Positions 54,826 through 64,000 of a stretch of 64,000 bases of DNA are shown here, one piece after another. Under the pieces are notes generated by a model. It made no database searches. It was not told the DNA's origin and saw only the letters and a program-made list of their open reading frames with translations. The translations under genes were made by a program, and so were the position numbers. Origin of the DNA: Andalucia godoyi (lineage: Eukaryota; Discoba; Jakobea; Jakobida; Andaluciidae). Positions within the stretch are counted from its first letter, which is position 1. The number at the start of each line of letters is the position of its first letter. The stretch covers positions 186,001-250,000 of the forward strand of contig VRVR01000003.1 in NCBI GenBank assembly GCA_009859145.1, given 5' to 3'.

Positions 54826-55333
54826 CCCTGTCGTTCTCGTTCTCGCACTCACCCGCAGTCGCATTTTGTAAATCTATCGCTCTTTATGCCCGATACTGCA
54901 TGTTCATTTTCTTTTCTTTTTGTAATCTTACGTGTCGTTTCTTGTACCTGAAAGAACCCGCCTCCCACCCGCCATCCGCCGGCACCCCCCAAAGTCCATT
55001 GCCAAACAGCTGGGGAAAAGGGTCTCTGCTGTTTCCGCAGCGACTGTATATGACAGGTCTGGGTGAAGGACACGTGTGAGAGCTGCTGTATGCTGGAAGG
55101 AAGAGAGAACTGCACAAGGACAAACCCACAAAAGGGGCTCTTTTTGCTGTTTACCTTTTTATTTAAATTTTTTAAAATATAAATTAATGTTTTTTTGCTT
55201 TAGTTCTTTTCATTCTTGTTTCATCTGACATCCACGGGCTCACAGAAACAGAAGAACCAAACAACTGATCTTTTTTGAGCGGTTTGAAAGGAATCCGTGG
55301 AACAGAGCAGCAACAAAGGAGTGATCGGCTTGG

Positions 55334-55358
<25 letters not shown>
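54826..55358. other. Intergenic CUE gene / SEC22
   Basis: 533 bp. 54960-55130 is complex (CCACCCGCCATCCGCCGGCACC...) and unexplained. A/T-rich 55160-55190 follows. A (GA)n run at 55333-55359 touches the SEC22 ATG. Confidence 0.4.

Positions 55359-55359
<1 letters not shown>
55333..55359 (+). repeat. (GA)n abutting the SEC22 start codon
   Basis: Thirteen GA units; the last A is the A of the ATG. Confidence 0.9.
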
Positions 55360-55364
<5 letters not shown>

Positions 55365-56051
55365 AAGTTTACGGAGATTTCTCGAGTTTCGGATGGATTG
55401 TATCTTGTGGCGTCGTTTGAAGAGTCTGAAGATGAAGCAAGTCTTCGGCCGTTCCGTGAAGAGTCGAAACGTATGTTCCGGGGTCCGATTCGCAACATGT
55501 CTCCACGGACGTCTGTGGATACTGGATCCTATGTGTTTCATATTCTGCAAGACGACATGAAGAAAGTAGCGTATCTGACGCTGTGTGAGCGCTCGTTCCC
55601 TGCTTCAACTGCTTTTGACTATCTCGCAGAACTGCAGCGCGAGTTTGAACAGCTGTATGGAGCAGATGTCGAGCGTGCCGATCGACCATACATGTTTATC
55701 AAGTTTGACACGTTCATCCACAAGACAAAAAGAATGTTTCTGGAATCACGCGTGGTATCAGGAGGAGGCAGCAGCAGTCATCAGGGCGGATCATCGTCGG
55801 CGGGCGGCGCAATCCAGGCACAGCTTGCCGATGTGCAGAAGATCATGCGCAAAAACATCGCTGATGTGCTTGGAAGAGGGGAGAAGCTCGAGACAGTGTC
55901 CAATATGACTCAGAAGCTGTCGTGGGAAAGCAGATCGTACCTGGACAAGGCAAAGGAAATCAACAGACAGGCGTGGCTCAACAAGTATGGACCAATGTTT
56001 GTCGGTGGCATCCTCATCCTCTTCTTCCTCATCTTTTTCGTCATCCTCTAA
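55359..56051 (+). CDS. SEC22: R-SNARE SEC22
   Basis: A 230-aa longin R-SNARE of ER-Golgi traffic. The ATG at 55359 (MIKFTEISRVSDGLYLVASFE) starts the longin domain (residues 1-125; YLTLCERSFPASTAFDYLAEL). The SNARE motif lies at about 145-200 with the zero-layer Arg in VLGRGEKLETV. A membrane anchor (MFVGGILILFFLIFFVIL) closes the protein. A Ser/Gly-rich linker (GGGSSSHQGGSSSAGG) separates longin and SNARE. Together with BET1 this gives two ER-Golgi SNAREs in the window. Confidence 0.95.
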
Positions 56052-56075
56052 TTAAATTAAATTAAATTAAATTAA
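56051..56075 (+). repeat. (ATTAA)5 repeat
   Basis: Five perfect units at the SEC22 stop, overlapping the first base after or within the TAA. Confidence 0.85.
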
Positions 56076-56959
56076 TAAGTAAATCCAAACTCTGCCCTTC
56101 TTCTTCGACACCCTGTTTCCGTGTTTGCACAGTTAGGAGGACGTAAAACATTGCTTTATGAAGTACAGCATGCAAGTGCCGTGTTGGAAGGACAATCTGC
56201 ACAATGGAATGGACATCACAGAAAAAGTCCCAGAAGCAAAAAAACAAAAAAAGAAGAAGAAAACCAGACGGAAAGACGAGAGACGATTTTAAATAAGTGC
56301 TTCCCTCAAACCCAAACCTTTATTTGGCATAAAAGGTGACTGTTACAATCCGCCTCAGCGCCCATCATCAATTACAAGGAACCGATTGTCAACATTCGAC
56401 AGTCTCTCTCATTGGGCCTCGACCTGCACCCCTTCAGCCATACTATCCGATGATATTCACAGCCGTTCACCAGACGTTTGGGTTTGAGGGGTAGTACCTT
56501 TGATAAGTAAATTAAAAAACCCAGGTCAGGCCACGATGTTCCCCCCTGTAAAACCTGTTGCTTGGAGCCTGGCTGGCCGTAGTCGGATCCCGCCAATTCT
56601 CAACCCTCAATTGAAGCCTCAGAACAGAGAAAAGAGACGACAAATAAAAACGAGCCAATACAGCGCTGGAAAAGAGAAAATTAAATACACGAAAAGCCAA
56701 CACTGAACGGACCAAGCACATCTTTTTTCCCTTCAATATTTTTGGTTTCCTTCTTCTTCTTCTTCATCTTCATTTTCTTTTTTTGTTTGTCTTTCTTTTC
56801 TGTAGAGTTGTTGTTCTTTTTTGGCTTGTCGTTTTCAGACGTCTGTGCGGTTTTGCTCAGTGGCTGCGAGAGAGTACACTTTGGGAAGATACAGCAGGCA
56901 GTCATAGGACACAAAAGAGCAGGAAAACAGACAGACACAGATTGATAGATAGAAACAGT
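56052..56959. other. Unexplained 908-bp intergenic stretch
   Basis: It starts with (ATTAA)n after the SEC22 stop. 56300-56650 is complex sequence with inverted-repeat character and a 74-codon minus-strand frame (56372-56596) of unknown nature. 56740-56800 is T/C-rich leader. It could hold a non-coding RNA; I could not match U1, U2, U4, U5, U6, U3 or SRP RNA hallmarks. Confidence 0.35.
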
Positions 56960-58023
56960 ATGGCGCATTTTGCATCTCCGTTTTCACGTAGTTTGTATGC
57001 TTCTGGGGTCCTGTTGCAGAGCGTAAACGACAGTTGGGTTCCGCCCAATCCGTCGATTCACGATGTGGTGGAGTCGCCGTGCGTTTTGCGGTCTCTTGGT
57101 CCGAATCGATCGTCGTCTGTTTCGTTTCTCGGCCTTCATGTCGAAGATGGCTCGGCGCGTTCAATGGACTCGGCTTCAGGGACGCGACGTGGTGAGGACA
57201 ATAGAAATGTACATGGAGGACACGAGGGAAAAGATCAGCAAGATGGCGATGATGGTGCCGTTACTGCTCCTGATGGCGATGATGGAGAAGGGCAAGAGGA
57301 ATACGAGGGGGGTGCAAGTGGGAGAGGAAGCACAAAGTCTGCGGGCAAAGATCGAGCTGGAAAAAGAAGAGGTGGGCCTGCAGAAGAGGATGTTTTTGCG
57401 GCTGGACCCGTGAAATCACCACGACAGACTCGGTCAAGAATATCTACGAGGACAGTTGCGAATAGTGCAAGCGCGAGGAGTCAGGATGAATCGGTAACAG
57501 GCCGACAAGTTGTTGCAGCACAACGGGATGGCGCAAAGAATGTGAAGGTGCAGGTTGTAGAGGACGAGGAGAAGGCGCCAGTGGCACAAGCAGGAAAAAT
57601 GAAGAAGAGGTCGTTGGAGATTCCAAATCCTTTTGATGCATACGCGTCGCTATCGGCATTCAATAGCCAACATCCTCGGTTAGTGCAGCCTGCAATGGAG
57701 CCGTTCAGAAAGCGGATTCGCTATGACGGTGCAAAAAACGAGGCGTTTATTGACTTGAAAATGCCTGCAAACCAGCCGGTTGCTGACCGCCTCAATGATA
57801 GAGCTTCGGAGGAAGGAAAAGTGCTGGCAAAGGGTATCCGGGAAAAGTGGGAAAAGAGGTGGAGAATTAACCCTGCTGTCAAACAGGATATTGGTTTTCC
57901 AATTGTACAGGTCCCGTTGGTGCACCGGCTTAAGGAGTTCTTGGAGCCAGAAGCTCGTCATGGAAAAGTGTTTATTCTCCAAGATGGACCCTCGGCTTTG
58001 GCATCCACTGCAGTTGTTCCTCT

Positions 58024-58056
<33 letters not shown>

Positions 58057-59860
58057 GCCCGCACCGCTTGCCAACCTTGCGAATGCACCGCCCTCTTCGA
58101 TAAATAGCTCGGTTTCTGGGACCCCAGCGTCATTCACTGCTTCGACACAGCCTTCTTCAGTGAAGAAGAATGCATCGAGTTCAAGCTTTTCAGAAACTGG
58201 AGCTGACGTCCGATCAGCACCAGTCCCTAGAAAGAAGAAGTCTGAGCGTGCAAAGCCAACCATTGTTACAGCTTGTGATTACCGGCTCCACGAACTTCCG
58301 TGGTACCGCCCGCTCAAGTATTTTCGGCGAAGATTGGTGTCGCTGGAAGACATGATTGAGCTGATTGGGTGGATGGAGTCGCACGGGCTGCGACGAGACT
58401 ATGGCTCCTATCACGCACCCGAGTTCATTACTGCGGTGTTCGAGTATGTTGTGTCAAATCTGCGCGATATCAAAAACATGGAATGGTCCGATATTCACGA
58501 AGAACTGCAGGATGCGTTTCCAGATGTCTCGCAGAAGGAATGGAACCAGTCCTTCATGAAGGCAAAGAAGTGCATGGGAGACTACAAAGATGAATCGGAG
58601 GCCCGAAATGAAGGCGCTTCCTTCCTCGCCTCGTATGTCTCGATTCGTACGCACCCGGAACTTAATTTGCAATTAGCTGAAAAGGCACAGCGCGAGCTTT
58701 CGCGTCCTCCAAAGAAGCCGCCTGTGAAAAAGAAAGAGACTTCGGTGCCAAAGAAGTCGTCCAATGCTTCACGAAAGCGACGAAGGGGCGGCCACGATAG
58801 TGACGATGAGGAAGACGACGACGACGACGACGACGACGAGGAGGAGGTGCTTTCTGATAGCAGCTTGTCGTTTTTCGAGGATTCCGATATAGATGCAAAA
58901 GATGAAAGCACAAGACATCGACAAACCCCAGCAGACACGTCTCTTCTCCCGGTCGCGGAAGATGCCGATGCTCAGGACATTTTGCCGAGTGGAGTCGAAA
59001 CAAAAACTCCAATGTACAGGAAACCAAAGCTTACGGCTCAGATGCTCAGTTCTGGCATTGCTAGCTTTCCGTCGCTGGCGTCCCTGTCCGAAGCTGTTCC
59101 TTCTGCCGACGATTCCCTGCTTTCTCGTCAGCGACCGGCAAGCCTGTTTGGACCGTCTGCAGATTCTGTGAATCTTGCGTTCCTTCGTGCATATTGGAGG
59201 GATTTCGAAGAGGGGTCTCTGCTTTTTATGGGTAACGAGGATTCTGTGAAACAGCTGCTGGATAAGTCGTTTGTCGCAGACACTGAGGAGATTCGGAATC
59301 GCAAGTACTGCCGTGTCTGTGGATACTGTAATTATGCAGAAGTGCACGTCGAGGAGGAGGAGCGGTCCCGACGTCGAAAGAAAGGACGCCCTTCATTTGC
59401 CGAATTGGAAGCTCGGCGGATGGTGGAGGCGCGTAGGAAGCAGCGTCCCAGAGATCCAGATGGCGCCGTTGCGTACGGGTTGCTGCTTACTTGCAGTGCT
59501 TGCAAACTTGGATATCACTGCGGATGTCTGGATCCTCCTCGCAAGGGTCTTCCTGCCGACTTTCGAGAAAGTTGGCTGTGCGAAAACTGCAAGAAGTGTT
59601 CAGTTTGCGATTCTTCGGAACGCGAGGATGAGATGTTGGTTTGCGACCGCTGCGACCGCGGCTTCCACATGTCGTGTTTCCGCCCAGTGATGACATCGAT
59701 TCCAGTCGGTGATTGGATGTGTCCCGGCTGCGATCCGAAGAGCAGGGTGCAGATCGCAAAGAAGGGTTCTCAAAAGCAGAATGCCTCTTCGTCGATCGCG
59801 AAGACCCGTGCGCGTCGGACGACACGGACACGTCGAAGTTCCGAAGATGATGAGGAATGA
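56960..59860 (+). CDS. Large PHD-finger chromatin protein
   Basis: A 966-aa protein. ATG at 56960 (MAHFASPFSRSLYASG). Residues 60-320 are disordered, acidic, K/R-rich. (AP)n low complexity lies at about 355-370. A helical block at about 435-570 (YRLHELPWYRPLKYFRRRLVSLEDMIELI; MEWSDIHEELQDAFPDVS) is unknown to me. After an acidic run near residue 615 (DSDDEEDDDDDDDDEEE), two adjacent zinc fingers close the protein: CRVCGYCNY...LLTCSACKLGYHCGCLDPP...WLCENC, then KKCSVCDSSEREDEMLVCDRCDRGFHMSCF...GDWMCPGC, i.e. tandem PHD fingers. Such pairs read histone tails in remodeller or acetyltransferase complexes. Complex membership is inference. Confidence 0.85.
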
Positions 59861-60339
59861 CAGTACCCGGGTGGAAGAAGAAGAGCAGTAAAAGAAAACC
59901 AACCTTTTTTTTTTTTGTATTTTTTGTGATTAAAATTTCTTTAAAGCCACATAATCAGACGACAATTTGCAGGACACGCACCCAAGAAGACGCAAACACG
60001 AGAAATACATCAAATGAAACAGGTGAAACCAAGAAAAACACATTTGCCGCAAGCATCAATCTCCCCAGAGACACAAGAGCAATGCGTTCTGCAACAATAG
60101 AAGCGACCATTCAACATATTTCAAAGGAAATGAGCACACCCAGATGCGTGTCTTCCTACAATCGACGAGAAGCGAATCGAACAGCAAGTTAACAAAAAAA
60201 ACACGGAGTACAACAAAGCGATATAAACAACAACAACAACAAGAAGAAGAAGAAGAAGAAGAAGAGAAGAGGAACCAGACAAAGAACGCAATGACGCAGA
60301 CTGTTGGTAGAAGAAGAAAAGAAAAGAAAACAATGTTGT
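59861..60339. other. Convergent spacer PHD gene / clathrin
   Basis: 479 bp, A-rich, with a CAA run near 60228-60240 and GAA run near 60240-60265. No gene. Confidence 0.4.
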
Positions 60340-63300
60340 TTAGTACGGCTGTCCCATTCCGTATCCTGGCATGCCGCCATATCCGATCGCGCCAGTTGCC
60401 ATAAACTGGAGAGGAGCTGCCTCCATTCCATATCCCATAGCCATACCCGTCGGTTGCATGCCCAACATACCCGTCGGTTGCATGGCAAGCATACCAGTAG
60501 CTTGCATTGCAAGAAGGGCTGGGATCGGGTTTGCTGCGGCGGGGGCATACTGTGCCTCCTCTTCGCCTTCCTTCACCTTCTTCTCCTTCTCGAGACGCTC
60601 CTCACGCTCCTTGTGCAATACATCGACACGAGAAGTATACTCTCGGATGACCTGAACCAGGTACGGCATGGCGAAGTCCATGAGCTTCTTGGACCACGCA
60701 AGCTCCAAAACGACGTCTGCACGGAGCAAGTCGTAGCAGGTGAACAAAGCGGCAACAAAGCATGAAGTAAGGTTCTGGTCAACAAAGTAGGAGACCAAAT
60801 CCTCGGCAATTGCAGTGTCCTTCGAGGCGGCTGCAGTCTCCATGGCATCGCGGTAGAGTTTGTCGCGCTTCGAGAGCTCCACGGATTGCTTCCAGCGGTT
60901 GGTACGCTTGTACAACTCCGCGGCAACTCTACGGAACTCAAGGAGATCGTGCTTCTCGAGCTTCTGGGCAAGACCAATCGCATCAAACTTGTCGAACTTG
61001 GAAATGGACTGTCTGAGCATGGCAAAGTCCTCCTCTTCAATGTACAACGAGTTGAGTGCTTCGTTGATAGTCGCAGTGTTCAGGTCCTGGACAGCCTCCA
61101 TGAATCCCTTGATGAGCGAAAGTTGGCCGAAGCGCTTGACATCCTGCACAACACGGTTCTGGTCGATCTTGTCATGAGCAAGCACCATCAGCAGGTCGTT
61201 AACTTGCAGCGGCACGTGGTTCAGGTAGAAGTCAACTGCCTTGTGCGGCATCTCGGGGTTCTTGCACTGCGTGATGAGCTCCTTCATGATCGCGTGATCG
61301 AAGGCCTCCGTCGGGTGCTCCATCATAACGCGAACCGCATTGTCGTACTCGTCATAATGAGAGTGCAAGAATCGCAACTCTGCCCAGTGGTGGTCAAGCT
61401 CGCACGCACGAATGAGGCGCGGGATGTTGCTCTTTGCCCAGTTGACTTTGATGAACTCCATAAGCTTCGCGGGCTTGTAGCGAGAATACAAGCGTCCGAG
61501 CTCGGTGAAGATGCCCATGTGTACTCGGTCCGACGGGACACCGGCCTCCAGGAGAGCCATGAGGTGCTCGAAGTGTCCACGCTTCTCATAGTGCCAGCAA
61601 AGCTCCTCAAGCTCGTCTGCATGGATGATAATGTTCAAACCGCAGGTGCGGGCAAGCGCGAACTCCTCAGCGTCGACGCAGGCAAAGCAGACCTCCTTCC
61701 AGGTACGAGTGGAGTTGGCCTTGCGAGCCGCCTCCACGGCATTCTGGAACTGACCCAGCTTCACAAGAGCGGAGGCCAATCGAGAATGGTTGCCAATGGC
61801 AGTGAAGAGGATCTTCGCAGCTTCATAGAACTTTGCATCAAAGCATCGGTCACCAATCTGCTGGATCTTCGCCACGTTCGGGGCTGAAACGAACTCCTCG
61901 AGCTCGGCAAGCATGTTTGCACGGGCCATCGAGTAAACGAGCTCGGAGTCCACATGGGAGTCCTTCATCTTCTTGCGTGCCATGCGAAGGAACTCAACAA
62001 GCTTCTCAAAGGCTCCTTCTTGCTGCGCAACTTCGATGACTTGCAAGTAGCACGAAGCATCATCCGCTCGCAAGAACGAATCGATGGATGCGGAGACAAA
62101 TCCAGGGGTCTCGAGCTGTGCCTTGGCAACCAGCGACCAAACTTCAGCCTGGTCAACACGCTCGGCGTACTCGACTGCACGATCAATGTTGTGCATGTTC
62201 TCCAACAAAACGGTAACAGCCTCGGCATGGTGGCTGAACTTCTTGTAGATGGCAAAAGCCTCCTCGAACAACTCGTTCTTGGTCGCAACGAAGGCAATGG
62301 ATTGTGCATCGTAGTTGTCCAAGCGGTTGATGAAATCCATAACTCGGGACTGATCTGCCTTGATGGCAGTAAGGATAAGCAAGTTCTGGAGATTGTGATT
62401 CTTCTTGAACTCGGAGTTTCCTTGCAAAACGATCTTCTCGAGAAGTCCGATCAATTCGTTTGGAAGGTCCGCGGCCATGAACGCCTTGACAGTGTTGGAC
62501 ACCTCCTCAGGGTTGTTCGACTCGGGAAGAGCATACTGCACAACTGCGTCGATAACGCTGCGGCGGTTCTTGTTCTCGTCAGACAAAACAACGGCCCACA
62601 GATCCTCGTTCTGACGCTCAACCAAATAGCGAGCCTCCTGCCGGAACATGGAGTTCTTATTGCATACATCAACGAGCTCGTAATCGCACTGTCCACGCTT
62701 GTACGCGATGAACGCAAGGTGCGGATCACGCTTCTCGCAATACTTACCCACAACACGAGAGTCGTAGTACTGGTTGGATTCCAAAAACTTTGCAGCGTCC
62801 TTGTTGAGATCAATGTAGACCTTCGCAAGAGCGTTGTGAAGAGAAACTTCCTGAGAGCCTTCGTTGAGACGGGCCTCGAGCCATCCGAGCAAAAGCTTCA
62901 TGCGGTTGCGCTTCTCAACTTCCTCAACCAGCGGGTCAACAGGGCACATGTTTCCGACGGACAAGATCAGGTTACGGATGTAGTCTTCGCGAGCATCGAG
63001 ATCAATCAATGCACCAACAACGGCAGGAGTACGGAGGGGGTTGCGAGTGATGCAGAACGCATCGATGAACTTCAGTTGGTTCGACTGGAACAAGAACTGA
63101 ACCATCTCCTCAACGAAGTCGTACTTGTCGCACACATTGATGAACGGCCACATATCGGGCATGCGGTTCTCCTTCAAGAACTGCTTGGTGCGCTCCGCGT
63201 CATAGACGTTCGATTCACGAGTCATACGCTCGACCTCGGCAAAGTTGCCAACACGGAAAGCGGCCTCGATGTATTTGAAATGGATCTCGGCGTCGGTGGA

Positions 63301-64000
63301 AGTCGGCACCTGAGAACCCAAGAAGTAGAAGAGACCATCGTAGCACTTGAACTTCTCCAAAAGCTCGATGAGAGACTTCGGAGTGAGTTGCGTTGCATAA
63401 CGAGACGCAATCTGGGTAACGAGAGATGCATTCGCACGCATGTTCGAGCGAAGGAGTTCCTGGAGGCAGGTCAGTGCTTCTTCAGATGACAAGTTTCCAA
63501 AGAAGGTGATGACGAACTGCGGATCCATCTGCGGTGCATGGACGACAACGCGGCGGATATCATTAAGTTCCTTGTAGTTCTCAAGAGCGCGGTGGAAAAG
63601 ACCGGCCTTCTCGCACAGAGCGGCGATACGCTGCTTGTCGTACTGCGAGAACATTCCTGAGCCAAGAATGCGGTCCGCAACCTGCGGCGGCGAATACATA
63701 AGATTGGTTTCGATCAAACGAGTCTGCAGGGCAGCCTGCGTCGGACGATCACCCTTCAGGACGTCCAACAGGAAGTCGGTAACCTGAGGAATCATCGTGC
63801 GCTGGACAAACACGTTCACAATACCATCGATGTTCAGGTTCGGGTCATTCTGAGCAGCAAGCTTTGCCAGGGCAACAGCTCCGTCCGGGTTGATTCCGAT
63901 GAGTCCGAGGATGATTTGTGGGTAGTCCGGAGTATAGTTGAACTTCTGGGAATACGCGGGAATCTTGTCCAACTGTCCCTTTTCTGCAAGGAGACCAATG
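60340..64000 (-). CDS. CHC: Clathrin heavy chain (partial, N-terminus off the window)
   Basis: At least 1219 codons; the 5' part lies beyond 64000 and the frame is open to the edge (IGLLAEKGQLDK...). The coat-forming leg of clathrin. Seen repeats include QLCEKAGLFHRALENYKELNDIRRVVVH, YDSRVVGKYCEKRDPHLAF, NLQNLLILTAIKAD, RKANSTRTWKEVCFACVD, and FTCYDLLRADVVLELAW near the end, all characteristic of the distal leg, knee, proximal leg and trimerisation domain. The C-terminal tail has tandem MQPTGML repeats then GYGMGQPY. Single exon over this span. Converges on the PHD gene. Confidence 0.98.
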   Translation of the reverse strand, partial: IGLLAEKGQLDKIPAYSQKFNYTPDYPQIILGLIGINPDGAVALAKLAAQNDPNLNIDGIVNVFVQRTMIPQVTDFLLDVLKGDRPTQAALQTRLIETNLMYSPPQVADRILGSGMFSQYDKQRIAALCEKAGLFHRALENYKELNDIRRVVVHAPQMDPQFVITFFGNLSSEEALTCLQELLRSNMRANASLVTQIASRYATQLTPKSLIELLEKFKCYDGLFYFLGSQVPTSTDAEIHFKYIEAAFRVGNFAEVERMTRESNVYDAERTKQFLKENRMPDMWPFINVCDKYDFVEEMVQFLFQSNQLKFIDAFCITRNPLRTPAVVGALIDLDAREDYIRNLILSVGNMCPVDPLVEEVEKRNRMKLLLGWLEARLNEGSQEVSLHNALAKVYIDLNKDAAKFLESNQYYDSRVVGKYCEKRDPHLAFIAYKRGQCDYELVDVCNKNSMFRQEARYLVERQNEDLWAVVLSDENKNRRSVIDAVVQYALPESNNPEEVSNTVKAFMAADLPNELIGLLEKIVLQGNSEFKKNHNLQNLLILTAIKADQSRVMDFINRLDNYDAQSIAFVATKNELFEEAFAIYKKFSHHAEAVTVLLENMHNIDRAVEYAERVDQAEVWSLVAKAQLETPGFVSASIDSFLRADDASCYLQVIEVAQQEGAFEKLVEFLRMARKKMKDSHVDSELVYSMARANMLAELEEFVSAPNVAKIQQIGDRCFDAKFYEAAKILFTAIGNHSRLASALVKLGQFQNAVEAARKANSTRTWKEVCFACVDAEEFALARTCGLNIIIHADELEELCWHYEKRGHFEHLMALLEAGVPSDRVHMGIFTELGRLYSRYKPAKLMEFIKVNWAKSNIPRLIRACELDHHWAELRFLHSHYDEYDNAVRVMMEHPTEAFDHAIMKELITQCKNPEMPHKAVDFYLNHVPLQVNDLLMVLAHDKIDQNRVVQDVKRFGQLSLIKGFMEAVQDLNTATINEALNSLYIEEEDFAMLRQSISKFDKFDAIGLAQKLEKHDLLEFRRVAAELYKRTNRWKQSVELSKRDKLYRDAMETAAASKDTAIAEDLVSYFVDQNLTSCFVAALFTCYDLLRADVVLELAWSKKLMDFAMPYLVQVIREYTSRVDVLHKEREERLEKEKKVKEGEEEAQYAPAAANPIPALLAMQATGMLAMQPTGMLGMQPTGMAMGYGMEAAPLQFMATGAIGYGGMPGYGMGQPY

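Noticed and set aside
61954-63489. 511-codon plus-strand frame opposite clathrin
   Set aside because: It lies wholly antisense to a clearly conserved clathrin heavy chain. Codon bias of the real gene leaves the other strand free of stops. The same applies to 60886-61887.

Overview
This is a nuclear chromosome segment of a free-living, mitochondriate, flagellated eukaryotic microbe. Evidence: cytosolic ribosomal protein uL14, histone chaperone SPT16, SNAREs, clathrin heavy chain, a Sam50-type mitochondrial outer-membrane protein, the intraflagellar-transport protein IFT140, and spliceosomal introns. The standard genetic code fits: TAA, TAG and TGA all end genes. The genome is compact and intron-poor. 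I can support three short introns (113, 136 and 140 bp), all with GTATG donors, among about 34 genes. I cannot place the species. A jakobid-like or other deep-branching flagellate would fit, but that is a guess.

Layout: genes strongly alternate in strand, giving head-to-head pairs with shared promoters and tail-to-tail pairs with very short spacers. 0-8 kb: tubulin cofactor A (one intron), a Maelstrom-domain protein, a large LRR membrane receptor, a coiled-coil protein. 8-16.5 kb: SPT16, a 64-aa membrane protein (one intron), an MBOAT acyltransferase, a Sam50-like barrel, uL14. 17-25 kb: casein kinase 1, deoxyhypusine synthase, a TPR/PPR-like protein, an unknown protein, a bacterial-type pyruvate kinase. 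25-38 kb: a secreted BPI/LBP-like protein, an Ssz1/HSPA14-like Hsp70, two unknowns, IFT140, BET1. 38-46 kb: TRM6, an HMG-box-like protein, a broken SET-domain gene, a Ser-rich protein (one intron). 46-64 kb: aquaporin, NCLX-type cation exchanger, mitochondrial RRM protein, PRORSD1-type deacylase, nitrilase-family hydrolase, CUE protein, SEC22, PHD protein, and clathrin heavy chain running off the right edge.

There are no operons or pathway clusters. These are mostly housekeeping genes: vesicle traffic (BET1, SEC22, clathrin), translation and tRNA quality (uL14, deoxyhypusine synthase, TRM6, the deacylase, the Hsp70), chromatin (SPT16, PHD), mitochondrion and cilium. I saw no tRNA, rRNA or CRISPR array.

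The items most worth a second look are: the protist Maelstrom protein with its E/H/C-H-C residue set; a Fanzor/TnpB-like N-terminal relic about 90 bp before a 40-nt UUCG hairpin between TRM6 and its neighbour; a decayed SMYD-like gene; and a TAGGGTTACC promoter element upstream of uL14 with a variant upstream of an unrecognised 55-codon ORF.
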